Assembly (NCBI RefSeq): GCF_004339525.1
Contig: NZ_SMGE01000001.1
Location: 2,046,001 to 2,110,000, forward strand
Direction: 5' to 3'
Source of the DNA: Flavobacterium sp. 90
GTDB taxonomy: Bacteria; Bacteroidota; Bacteroidia; Flavobacteriales; Flavobacteriaceae
Length of the DNA stretch: 64,000 bases
The position numbers and the translations under genes are program-made. Shown here in pieces: positions 15,891-24,365 of this stretch (positions are counted from its first letter, which is position 1; each line of letters begins with the position of its first letter). Below the pieces are notes generated by a model. That model was not told the DNA's origin, searched no databases, and saw nothing but the letters and a program-made list of their open reading frames with translations.

Positions 15891-17491
15891 TTTTCAGATT
15901 CTTTAATTATTTTTTCTAAGATATTAAATGCTATTTTATTTGTTTCTATTTTATTAATAGCTAAACTTTTGTCAACATTAAGTCCCTCTTGATTTGCTAA
16001 TGCTATTATGAATTTTTGATACAATGGGTCTCTATCTGTTGTATTAATCCCTAGATTAGATAATTTATAAAAGAGTTCAGTTAATCTTATGTGCTCTTGC
16101 TCCGTTAATCTTTCATTTTCTTGCTTTACTATTAAATCATTTCTTTCGTTCAATTCTTTTAAAGTATCCTCATCTAACGTACTTGGTAAATTAAAAAATT
16201 CACTTGTTAAGATACCTGCAACACCCAATCCCTTTGGGTCAAAATCTGGTTGAAAAGTTTCTATTTTTTGGTATTCTTTTCCTTCATTATCAATACTTTT
16301 TGAAGATTGAAAAATTCTTATTTCTTCTTTTTTTAATCCACCGATTACTAATGGATCATGGGTTGTCATTAGAATTTGACTTGAATCATCTTTGCCCGAA
16401 TACTCTTCCAGTAAATTCATATACTTCCACTTCCATAGTGGATTCAAATGTGTGTCTGGCTCATCTAAAAGAATCAAAGATTCATCTTCTTTTGTAAATC
16501 TTAATAAACCTAGCACTGTAAGCAATTGCTGTTCTCCTTCAGAGAGTTCCTTAAAGGTAATATCTCCATCAATATTGACTTTTTTCACTTTTACACGTAC
16601 TTCTTGAATTAAATCAGAAATATATGTACTTTCTAAACTTTTAAAAAACTCTGTATTTGTTCCATATTTTTTAGCTATTTCAATCAATTTTGCTTGATTC
16701 GAAATATACAAATAAAGTTGTTCTTGTTTATGAGTTCTTCTAAAATCTTCTCTTACAGTATCTTCGTGAACTATTGGAGCCATTGATGCACCCCAAAGCT
16801 CATCTAAAAAATTACGAACAACCCCTTTAGAACTCCAAAAATTATAAGGATTTGCATCTTTTTTATTTTTCGCCCAAACCGGTTCTTTTAAAACAAAGAG
16901 TACCGATTCTAAACCAATTATACCTAAAAAATCTTTTAAAAAAGCACTTATTTTTTTATCAGAAAATGCATAAAAAGCCATTAATACAAAATAACTATGT
17001 ATTTGTCGAGCATAAAATAAAGGTCTTGGAGGAGCATCTACTCCTTCCAATAAAGCTTTATAAAATCGTGTTTGATGTTTATCAAAATGTTCTAATAAAC
17101 GATTACTAATCCCTGAATAATAACTAAAAACATATTTAGGTAAATAATTTTCCTTATTTCGTTTAATTTCAACTTTGGGAACCATCTTAGATGAATACTC
17201 TATAATATCATTTTTTTTAATTCCTAAATAGAATTTAAATTTTCCTGAAGTATTTGGCCCTCCTTCAACTCGAAGAAAATTATCTTTACATTGATATTCT
17301 AATTCATAGTTGAAAAATGTTTCATCTTCTAGATCGAGATCTCTAAAAATAATAACCAGCGCTTCTAATAGATTTGATTTACCAGCTGCGTTTTGTCCTA
17401 GCAAAACTGTATGCATTTTGGTTGGATCTAAATCAATTGAGAAATATTTTAGATTTTTAAACTCTTCTATGTAAACTTTATCTATTCTCAT
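15887..17491 (-). CDS. ptuA: PtuA-like AAA/ABC-type ATPase (Septu-like)
   Basis: 534 residues of the RecF/SMC-like AAA_15/AAA_21 class. Walker A GQNAAGKSN (32-40), ABC signature LSEGEQQ (316-322), Walker B LILLDEPD (339-346) and the switch His in TTHD (376-379) are all intact. The insertion between Walker A and the signature is about 270 residues. The C-terminal part after 430 is helical and charged. In Septu, PtuA assembles into an oligomer that binds PtuB and senses nucleotide or phage cues. The four-base ATGA overlaps with hsdS upstream and ptuB downstream imply coupled translation and fixed stoichiometry. A generic OLD-like ATPase is the alternative, but the adjacent HNH gene argues for the Septu assignment. 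Confidence 0.82.
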   Translation of the reverse strand: MRIDKVYIEEFKNLKYFSIDLDPTKMHTVLLGQNAAGKSNLLEALVIIFRDLDLEDETFFNYELEYQCKDNFLRVEGGPNTSGKFKFYLGIKKNDIIEYSSKMVPKVEIKRNKENYLPKYVFSYYSGISNRLLEHFDKHQTRFYKALLEGVDAPPRPLFYARQIHSYFVLMAFYAFSDKKISAFLKDFLGIIGLESVLFVLKEPVWAKNKKDANPYNFWSSKGVVRNFLDELWGASMAPIVHEDTVREDFRRTHKQEQLYLYISNQAKLIEIAKKYGTNTEFFKSLESTYISDLIQEVRVKVKKVNIDGDITFKELSEGEQQLLTVLGLLRFTKEDESLILLDEPDTHLNPLWKWKYMNLLEEYSGKDDSSQILMTTHDPLVIGGLKKEEIRIFQSSKSIDNEGKEYQKIETFQPDFDPKGLGVAGILTSEFFNLPSTLDEDTLKELNERNDLIVKQENERLTEQEHIRLTELFYKLSNLGINTTDRDPLYQKFIIALANQEGLNVDKSLAINKIETNKIAFNILEKIIKESEK

Positions 17492-19083
17492 GATAATTCC
17501 AAATATCCTTTTTCTACACTTTCTTTTATTGTTTTTTTTTGCTCAATTTGGCTTTTTAATTCCGCATAAAATTTATCTATATCTTCAGGGAATTTAGACA
17601 TCTTCCATAAATCTTCTGCATGTAATTGACCATGTATATTTAATAGTTCTACTAATTCCATAAGTGTGGTTTTACTTTCATATTTTATTTCTCTTTTAGG
17701 GCTGTCTATTGTCTTTTTAGAATTTTTAATAACAATTACGTTGTTTTCGTCTCCTAACAATTTAATTAAAACAGAATGTATTAATTCTTTTGAATGTTCT
17801 TTATTAGAAATAATTGCTTTTTGCATCTCATCACAACTCGCTTCTAGGTTATTCACTTTTTCGAGTATAGCATTTTGTTCATCAATAGAAGGTAATGGAA
17901 CTAATAAGTTTTTTAAACTTGTCATACTTAATCCTTCTCTTGAAACACCAACTTGAACTTCCATAATTTTTGCTTGAAAATACGGAGAAATAATCAATTT
18001 ATGAATGTATTGTCTTATATCTAAATCAATCATTCTTACTATTGCTACATGTTGATTAACATTTGCTGTCTCAAAATCATCGTCAATTAATACTGATCTT
18101 CCAATTGAAGCTCCCGTAATATTGAGGAGAATATCTTTAGCAAAAACTTTAGTTGAATGCATTCGATCATGAATTTCAATTGGAATAAAGGCAACATTTC
18201 TTAGATATAGCCCATGGTTATATATATTCTGTGATCTTAAAAAAATAATACCGTTTGACACATAAACAGAGTTACCTCCCTTTGGAGTACTTCCTGCTCC
18301 TAATTTCTCTGAAATATCTTGCATTCTACACCATTTCCAACTAGTAGGAATGGGAAAAGGAATTTCGTCTTTGATAATCTGATTTGAACTCTTTTCTTTT
18401 CTTATTTTTTTTTCTTTTACCAGTTTGTCTTTTGCAGATTTGATTCTTTCAAATAATTCACTTCCATTATTTTCATTTTCTAGTTTTTTATTTTGATTAC
18501 GCCACTCTAATGTCAATTTACCATGAATAGCATCTTGTAATACAGACTGTCTAAGCTTTTCTAATTCTTTTTCTTGAAGTTTTATTTCTTTTATTAAATT
18601 TTGATTTATAACTTCTGATTTCTCTATTTCATCTAATATTTTTTTCTGTTCTTCTTTCGTTGGTAAAAATATATCTAGTTCATATAGTTGTTCTGGATTA
18701 ATTCTTTTTGAACCAACACCTTTTGCTAGAGTTTGAAGTTTGAGATAAAAATTTCCTTTTTTAAAAAAATAAAAAATCCATTCAGGATAGCAAGATTCAT
18801 CCACATCAAATGCAGGAATATCAGAACTAGACTCAAAACCATCCAATTCATGAGGAATAATACCAAATGCTCCTTTATGTAAGTTTTGCTTACCGTAAAC
18901 AAATTGCCCAGCTGTTCTTATGTAATATTTAGTAGCGCCTGTTTTATCTTTAGTATTGGGCCTTTTTTCTACTCCAAGAACATTTAATTTTACTCTAATT
19001 CGATTTTCAGTGTTAGGATACTCTGAAACATTTTTAGATTCTGTTAAAAGCGATCCCAGTTTTACTTTTTGCCAATTTTTCAT
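17488..19083 (-). CDS. hsdS: Type I restriction-modification specificity subunit HsdS with C-terminal extension
   Basis: 531 residues. Two target recognition domains, about 1-150 and 245-405, are each followed by a helical spacer (EEQKKILDEIEKSE... at 143-200; DEQNAILEKVNNLEASCDEM at 401-420). This is the standard layout that reads a bipartite DNA site and docks two HsdM. An extra 85-residue tail (about 445-531) follows the second spacer; it is charged and helical (LHAEDLWKMSKFPEDIDKFY). It overlaps hsdM upstream (19080-19083) and the ATPase gene downstream (17488-17491) by ATGA. No HsdR lies in the window, so the complex here would be methylation-only or coupled to PtuAB. Confidence 0.92.
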   Translation of the reverse strand: MKNWQKVKLGSLLTESKNVSEYPNTENRIRVKLNVLGVEKRPNTKDKTGATKYYIRTAGQFVYGKQNLHKGAFGIIPHELDGFESSSDIPAFDVDESCYPEWIFYFFKKGNFYLKLQTLAKGVGSKRINPEQLYELDIFLPTKEEQKKILDEIEKSEVINQNLIKEIKLQEKELEKLRQSVLQDAIHGKLTLEWRNQNKKLENENNGSELFERIKSAKDKLVKEKKIRKEKSSNQIIKDEIPFPIPTSWKWCRMQDISEKLGAGSTPKGGNSVYVSNGIIFLRSQNIYNHGLYLRNVAFIPIEIHDRMHSTKVFAKDILLNITGASIGRSVLIDDDFETANVNQHVAIVRMIDLDIRQYIHKLIISPYFQAKIMEVQVGVSREGLSMTSLKNLLVPLPSIDEQNAILEKVNNLEASCDEMQKAIISNKEHSKELIHSVLIKLLGDENNVIVIKNSKKTIDSPKREIKYESKTTLMELVELLNIHGQLHAEDLWKMSKFPEDIDKFYAELKSQIEQKKTIKESVEKGYLELS

Positions 19084-20501
19084 GAAATTGCTTTTTTTAT
19101 TTCTTCCAACAATAGCATACTCTTTTGAAAAGAATTATCTATTTTAATTAATAACTCTTCAGTTGAGTATAAATTTTCTTTTTCTACAATATTAGGATTT
19201 TTAACATCTAAATTAAATTTTCTTCTTTTTATTTCTTCTTTAGAAACTCTCCATGCATATTGATTTTCTTCACGTTTTACCCACCACTTTTTAATATCAT
19301 TAAAATGATTAATATCAACTGGTTTTGATTTACTATAGTTTTTTATACCTTCAGGATAGGGCATTTCATAATACCAAGTTTCTTTTGTTGGTTCTCCTTT
19401 TACAAAAAACAATAAATTTGTCTTTATTCCTGTATAGGGATTAAAGACACCATTTGGTAATCGAATTATTGTATGTAAATTGCATTTGGTTAGCAACTCT
19501 TCTTTTATTCTTATTTTTACTCCTTCTCCAAATAATGAATTATCAGGTAACACTACAGCTGCACGTCCCTTTTTATTTAAAATTTTAATAATTAAAGCTA
19601 AAAATAAATCTGCAGTTTCTTTTGTTCTAAATTCTTCCGGAAAATTTTTCTCAGTACCATCTTCTTCTTGACCACCAAATGGTGGATTCGATAGAACAAT
19701 ATTAACTTGACTTTTTGCATTCCAACTATCGTAAGGGATTGATAATAAATTTCCTTTAGTAATAGCTGGTTTTTCAATTCCATGAAGAATTAAGTTTGTA
19801 GTACATAACAAATGAGGTAGTGGTTTTTTTTCTACTCCTCTAATTGAGTTTTGGATTATCAAAGATGTTTCATCAAAATCTTGTTGCTTTGATAATTGAT
19901 CCAAAGAACAAGTTAAAAATCCTCCCGTTCCACATGCTGGATCTAATATACTCTCTCCTATTTCTGGGTTAATCATTTCAACCATAAATTGAGTTACAGC
20001 TCTAGGTGTGTAATATTCTCCCGAAGAACTTGCACTCTGAAGCTCTTTTAAAATAGATTCATAAATATCATTAAAAACATGCCTGTCTTTATTATTGTTT
20101 GAAAAATCTATCTTATCTATTTCATTTATAACTTGGCGAAAAAGATTTCCACTTTTCATGTAATTATAAGTATCATTAAAAACTGATTTTATAATTACTG
20201 ACTGATCTGTATCTGTCGGGTCAATTGTTTTGAGAGTTGGAAATAATTGATCATTAATAAAACTGATTAATTTATCTCCAGTCAATCCTTTTTCATCTGC
20301 CGCCCAATTTTGCCATTTTAAATTTTCAGGTATTGGGCTTTTATATTCTTTTCTAGATGCTTTCCATTCTTCTTCTTTATCAGCAAATATTTTCATAAAA
20401 AGCATCCATACCATTTGAGAAATTCGTTGGGCATCCCCATCAAGACCCTCGTCTTTCCTCATTATATTTCTTATGGATCTTATTATACTTGTTGTACTCA
20501 T
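19080..20501 (-). CDS. hsdM: Type I DNA methyltransferase subunit HsdM
   Basis: 473 residues. An N-terminal helical HsdM_N domain (about 1-140) precedes an N6-adenine methyltransferase domain with SAM motif I DPACGTGGF (187-195), catalytic motif IV NPPF (272-275, in VLSNPPFGG) and the ADLFLALIIKILNKKGRAAV segment. All key residues are intact, so active adenine methylation guided by HsdS is expected. It is the first gene of the operon. The long upstream gap holds a peptidase-gene remnant and its terminator, so transcription must start between about 20510 and 20690. Confidence 0.95.
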   Translation of the reverse strand: MSTTSIIRSIRNIMRKDEGLDGDAQRISQMVWMLFMKIFADKEEEWKASRKEYKSPIPENLKWQNWAADEKGLTGDKLISFINDQLFPTLKTIDPTDTDQSVIIKSVFNDTYNYMKSGNLFRQVINEIDKIDFSNNNKDRHVFNDIYESILKELQSASSSGEYYTPRAVTQFMVEMINPEIGESILDPACGTGGFLTCSLDQLSKQQDFDETSLIIQNSIRGVEKKPLPHLLCTTNLILHGIEKPAITKGNLLSIPYDSWNAKSQVNIVLSNPPFGGQEEDGTEKNFPEEFRTKETADLFLALIIKILNKKGRAAVVLPDNSLFGEGVKIRIKEELLTKCNLHTIIRLPNGVFNPYTGIKTNLLFFVKGEPTKETWYYEMPYPEGIKNYSKSKPVDINHFNDIKKWWVKREENQYAWRVSKEEIKRRKFNLDVKNPNIVEKENLYSTEELLIKIDNSFQKSMLLLEEIKKAIS

Positions 20502-20672
20502 TTAATGTTTTTAACTATTTTTATTTAACAGAATTATACTTAATTAATCATTACTTAATACCAATTCAAAAAAGATAAAAAATAAGATTATAAATGTATT
20601 ATTTTAAATCATAGTTTAACACAAAAAACATCCTTTTTTATGAACTAGATAGGATGAAAATTGGTTAAATTT

Positions 20673-20680
20673 CAAAAATA
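20673..20680 (-). promoter_or_regulatory. Candidate -7 element for the hsdM operon
   Basis: The minus strand reads TATTTTTG here, with a TTG 22 bp upstream (20703-20705) inside the neighbouring terminator hairpin. The leader to hsdM would be about 165 nt. Weak evidence; the rest of the 20502-20690 gap shows only AT-rich sequence. Confidence 0.35.
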
Positions 20681-20692
20681 CATAAACCCAAA

Positions 20693-20722
20693 AAAAGCGC
20701 CACAATTACTTGTAGCGCTTTT
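20693..20722 (-). terminator. Terminator, copy A of three related hairpins
   Basis: Arms AAAAGCGC / GCGCTTTT with a 14-nt loop containing CAATTACTTGTA. Related hairpins with the same loop theme stand at 21844-21875 and 24307-24338. This copy belongs to the peptidase-gene remnant just beside it. Confidence 0.75.
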
Positions 20723-20749
20723 GTATTTATTTCAAAATATGGAATAAAA

Positions 20750-20905
20750 TTAAACTCCTAATTTTTTAGCGATATCTGTTGGAATTCCGCCTTTGTTTAC
20801 CATTAAGGCAGTAGTTTTATATTTTACGAAATTTTTGGTTACAAACAAGAAACCTTTGTAATCGTTTGTTTCTCCCCAAGAATTTTTTACGATGTAATAT
20901 TCTTT
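20750..20905 (-). pseudogene. 3' remnant of a C1 (bleomycin hydrolase-like) peptidase gene
   Basis: 156 bp align base for base with the end of the peptidase gene at 24366-24521 (constant offset 3616), with only a few differences (for example GATATCTG versus GATTTCTG). It encodes the last 51 codons, including the catalytic-Asn motif VKNSWG, and the stop. Homology ends abruptly at 20905, where KilA-N sequence begins. The remnant is read out of frame by the KilA-N gene. Confidence 0.85.
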
Positions 20906-21714
20906 AATACTGTAGTATTAATTAGCGATTTCATTTGACTTATAGCGATTTCATTCAATTTTAATAACCGCTCGTTTTGTTCTATATCTTGTTGTATTAG
21001 CATAGCATTTATACTTTCAAGATTAGACAGCACAACTAGTTGCTCAATAGATGCTATATCTCTAATATTTCCTTTTTCGTCAGGGTTTTCAATACGCCAT
21101 TGTTTTGCTGTTTTACCAAACAAAGCAACGTTCAATATATCTGCTTCATCTGCGTAAATAAAATTTCTTTGATTTGTTTTTAAACTTATCGGAATTAGAT
21201 TTTCCTTTATTGCATCCGTGTGTATTCTATAATTAATTTTAGAAATGGTTCTTTGAAGATTCCAATCTAATTTTTTAGTACTATTCTCTTCCTCCTTTAA
21301 ACGTTGAAATTCTTTTATTAAATAAAATTTGAATTCTGCACTCAACCACGTAGCAAATTCAAAAGCAATATCTTTATGAGCGAACGTTCCTCCATATCTA
21401 CCAGTTTTCGAAATAATTCCAATAGCATTAGTAGATTCAATCCATCTTTTTGGAGTTAGTGAAAAACTGTTAGAACCTGCCATATTTTTAATTCCATCGA
21501 ATTCGATGGAATTAAAATCAGGATTATTAAATTTTTCCCATAAGCCAATAAATTCAATTGTACTTCTATTCCTCATCCAGTTTTGTAAAATATAGTCACT
21601 ACGTTCATTATCCCTATGTCTCGCAATATCCGTTAGCGATATAAAATCTTCTTTATTGTCTTCATACAAAACAATATCAATACCCTTTACATTTATCTTT
21701 TTATTTTTTGACAT
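20887..21714 (-). CDS. KilA-N domain protein
   Basis: 275 residues. The KilA-N-type DNA-binding domain spans about 15-150: FISLTDIARHRDNERSDYIL, then NWMRNRSTIEFIGLWE, and the closing block TGRYGGTFAHKDIAFEFATW LSAEF. A helical C-terminal region (about 160-270) follows. KilA-N proteins occur in phages and in bacterial accessory islands, including near restriction-modification loci. The last codons (about LKNITS) and the stop are read, out of frame, from the peptidase remnant at 20750-20905, so the native 3' end was lost or the gene was fused at insertion. Function unknown; DNA binding is likely. Confidence 0.8.
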   Translation of the reverse strand: MSKNKKINVKGIDIVLYEDNKEDFISLTDIARHRDNERSDYILQNWMRNRSTIEFIGLWEKFNNPDFNSIEFDGIKNMAGSNSFSLTPKRWIESTNAIGIISKTGRYGGTFAHKDIAFEFATWLSAEFKFYLIKEFQRLKEEENSTKKLDWNLQRTISKINYRIHTDAIKENLIPISLKTNQRNFIYADEADILNVALFGKTAKQWRIENPDEKGNIRDIASIEQLVVLSNLESINAMLIQQDIEQNERLLKLNEIAISQMKSLINTTVLKNITS

Positions 21715-21843
21715 ATTATTTTGAAAGAAAAGTATTAATTAATTTAAAATCAAATATACATTTTATATAGATAATTGCTTTAATTAAAAACTAAAAAAAC
21801 AAATTCAAAAAACAAGTCTGTATTCCAAGAATTAAAATTAAAA

Positions 21844-21875
21844 AAAAAGCGCCGCAATTACTTACAGCGCTTTTT
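21844..21875 (-). terminator. Terminator of the Dyp peroxidase operon, copy B
   Basis: Arms AAAAAGCGC / GCGCTTTTT; loop CGCAATTACTTACA. Same stem and near-identical loop as copies A and C, and the flank CTATTTATTTTAAAA is shared with copy C. Confidence 0.8.
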
Positions 21876-21915
21876 CTATTTATTTTAAAAAACGTAAATT
21901 CTTAAGAATCTCAAT

Positions 21916-23436
21916 TTAACTAAGAGGTTGTGGAATTTTTCCTTCGGCAATGTATTTTAAACCTGTAATTCCGGGTAAAAAAAGATATAAACCTCCATCT
22001 GTACGTATAAAACGGCTAAGATTTGGAGTTTGATCATAAGTACCATTTTTGTTATAGGAAAAAGTAAAATCACCAGGATTAGTATCGGCAACCTGTGGTC
22101 CAAAAAGAGGGTCAACACCACTGCTATTGGGCGAAGCATCAGGATTTCTAAAACCGCCTAATTCTAACCAGAGTTTGGTAACAAAGCGAAACTGAAAATC
22201 AAGAACAGCACCAATAAACAATCCCACCAATCCGCGTTGTATGCCTGGTTTTTCGGCAGGATCATATACGGGACCATAAGGCGATGCGCGTCTTAAAATT
22301 CTATGCGTTTGAGCATTATTATTGTTTCCGGTAACGTTTATATCGTCCCTTGGGTTTGCTCTTCGTATATGCGCTGCATAAGGACATTTTAACCCAAGTT
22401 CGTCACTACTTTGATCACCTTGCTGATTTGGGCTTGGTGCTAAATAATCGAAATTTGTAAAATTGAAGTTTTTAGTACTCGGTTCTCCCAGACTTTTATC
22501 TTCTTTATCCGGTGATACCACAAGAGGTGTACCGTCGCGCCATCGTCCGCACATTTTAGCTGCCATTAATTCGGGCGAAGTTCTACTATCTGAATGAATG
22601 AATGCTTCAAATTTAGCTTCGTCCTGATACAACAATCTAAATGCGGCAAAAGTACCGTTTACCAATAGCGTATGTGCATTATAATCTGACGCATCCTGAC
22701 TGATCACAAAACGGTCCAAAGGGACTTTTGGTCTGTCATCGATACTGCTTACACCCATTAATTTTAGCATTTTGGGTTTATTCCACAAAATATCATCAAT
22801 TCGCGGCTGCGACAAACTATCACGATAACCAAAATGTACATAATCTGAATTTCCATCGACAGTTATAGGATCTGAATCCTGATAATATACCGGAACTACT
22901 GCAGGTCCTGATGGTGTTTCTGCTATCATACTCAACAAAGTCGAATAATATTTTTCTCTGTTTTCTGGCGTTAAGGTAAAAAGTGTTAATTGAATATGAA
23001 GCTCACTTCCGTCAGCGCTTGGTGCTTCTTTTGGTATCCAACCTCCGTTTTTCCACCAGTTTGTTGGAGCACTTTCGCCTGTATCGCCCATTGCAACTGC
23101 ATCACTAGCAGCTCCATTTGTAAAAGACACAACGACCTCATCACTTGAATAATAATTTACTGTACCACAATTAACTGAGCCTATAAGAGTTTCTAAACCT
23201 GAATATGTAAAACCAATGTTCAGGCAATACTCTGGTTTTTGCATGTTTTCCCAAGGCTCTGCAGTGGTAATAGACAAACCTCCGGGACCAGTTCCTGAAG
23301 CAAGATCTGAACAGAATTTTTGTGCTCCGGCAATATCTTTTATACTTAAAATAATGTACCGGATATTAGGGAAATTATATCCACGTAATATTAATCCCTG
23401 CACATCGTTCATTTCAACCTGATTTGAATTGCTCAT
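21916..23436 (-). CDS. Dyp-type peroxidase family protein
   Basis: 506 residues without signal peptide. The Dyp signatures are YVHFGYRDSLSQP (199-211) and CPYAAHIRRANPRD (351-364). His356 in the latter is the probable proximal haem ligand. In the GxxDG motif the catalytic Asp206 is kept but the final Gly is Ser207, an unusual substitution at the distal haem site. Predicted role: haem peroxidase or deferrochelatase-like enzyme oxidising bulky substrates with H2O2. No encapsulin gene is adjacent; the next upstream gene encodes a protein of unknown type probably made with it. Confidence 0.8.
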   Translation of the reverse strand: MSNSNQVEMNDVQGLILRGYNFPNIRYIILSIKDIAGAQKFCSDLASGTGPGGLSITTAEPWENMQKPEYCLNIGFTYSGLETLIGSVNCGTVNYYSSDEVVVSFTNGAASDAVAMGDTGESAPTNWWKNGGWIPKEAPSADGSELHIQLTLFTLTPENREKYYSTLLSMIAETPSGPAVVPVYYQDSDPITVDGNSDYVHFGYRDSLSQPRIDDILWNKPKMLKLMGVSSIDDRPKVPLDRFVISQDASDYNAHTLLVNGTFAAFRLLYQDEAKFEAFIHSDSRTSPELMAAKMCGRWRDGTPLVVSPDKEDKSLGEPSTKNFNFTNFDYLAPSPNQQGDQSSDELGLKCPYAAHIRRANPRDDINVTGNNNNAQTHRILRRASPYGPVYDPAEKPGIQRGLVGLFIGAVLDFQFRFVTKLWLELGGFRNPDASPNSSGVDPLFGPQVADTNPGDFTFSYNKNGTYDQTPNLSRFIRTDGGLYLFLPGITGLKYIAEGKIPQPLS

Positions 23437-23466
23437 AGTTTATCTTTATTAAAATTAGATTTTAAA

Positions 23467-24141
23467 CTATTTACAATCCGGTTTTTGAGCTTTAGGAAAA
23501 TCATAACTTACTTCACCCTGAACCGGTGGCCATATTTTATCAGCATTTGGATAATTATCGATAATTTTTGCTACTGTAAGTCCTGGGAAATTAGTTCCAA
23601 AAACATATTTTCCGTTTTTGTCTCCGGCAGATAAAATTGGATCTCCAAAATTATAACGCATTAATAAACAGTAAAAAGCAAGTGCATTTTTCTTAACTCC
23701 TCCCATTTTTGCGATATAATTTGCTGATGTTTTTCCGTCAGCATCTACGTTTGGAATTCCGCTTTCATCCATTAAATGCAATAAACCATTTAAGCCTTGT
23801 ACAATAGCATCAATTTCAAAAAAAGCACTGATGTAAGCATCAAATTGCCCATCATATATAGACGTTACCACTAATACATCTTTTCCCGGAAAGGATTGAA
23901 ATCCCGGAACAGGTATTCCCGGAGTCGGAACTCCGTCTGCTTGGGCATAAATCGTAAAATAATGTACTCCGGTTGTTTTACGCAAATCTCCGGTAGGAGC
24001 GGTTAATGGAGCTGCAGCTTCTTTAACTTTTTGGGCTGCTCCCATTGCCTCGGCTAAAAAGCCTTTTTTTAATGGAATAAATAAAAATAACAGATGTTGT
24101 TGATCTGTAATTGGTACGGTGATTACTGGGGATGTTGACAT
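23467..24141 (-). CDS. Conserved-looking protein upstream of the Dyp peroxidase, unknown function
   Basis: 224 residues, no signal peptide or membrane segment. Features seen: HLLFLFIPLKKG near the start, GVHYFTIYAQ at about 59-68, and a central alpha/beta part (KDVLVVTSIYDGQFDAYISA). This resembles the ferredoxin-like beta-alpha-beta fold of Dyp halves but has no haem ligand signature. Only 30 bp separate it from the peroxidase gene downstream, so the two are cotranscribed. It could be a partner subunit or a degenerate Dyp-like half; I do not recognise a family. Confidence 0.65.
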   Translation of the reverse strand: MSTSPVITVPITDQQHLLFLFIPLKKGFLAEAMGAAQKVKEAAAPLTAPTGDLRKTTGVHYFTIYAQADGVPTPGIPVPGFQSFPGKDVLVVTSIYDGQFDAYISAFFEIDAIVQGLNGLLHLMDESGIPNVDADGKTSANYIAKMGGVKKNALAFYCLLMRYNFGDPILSAGDKNGKYVFGTNFPGLTVAKIIDNYPNADKIWPPVQGEVSYDFPKAQKPDCK

Positions 24142-24306
24142 GGTTAAATTGTTTATTGGATATCCCTACTCTGTTAAGGCTTTTCGGGAACTGCCTCTTA
24201 ATTACTTAAGCATGACGAATTTAGGAATACAAAATACAATACAAACCAGTAGTTATACCTGATTTAGATAACGTTCACTATTTATAAGAAAGATTAAAAT
24301 GCATAA

Positions 24307-24338
24307 AAAAAGCGCCGCAATTACTTGCAGCGCTTTTT
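24307..24338 (-). terminator. Terminator of the C1 peptidase gene, copy C
   Basis: Arms AAAAAGCGC / GCGCTTTTT with loop CGCAATTACTTGCA, 28 bp after the peptidase stop. See copies A and B at 20693 and 21844. Confidence 0.82.
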
Positions 24339-24365
24339 CTATTTATTTTAAAATCCGGAATAAAA

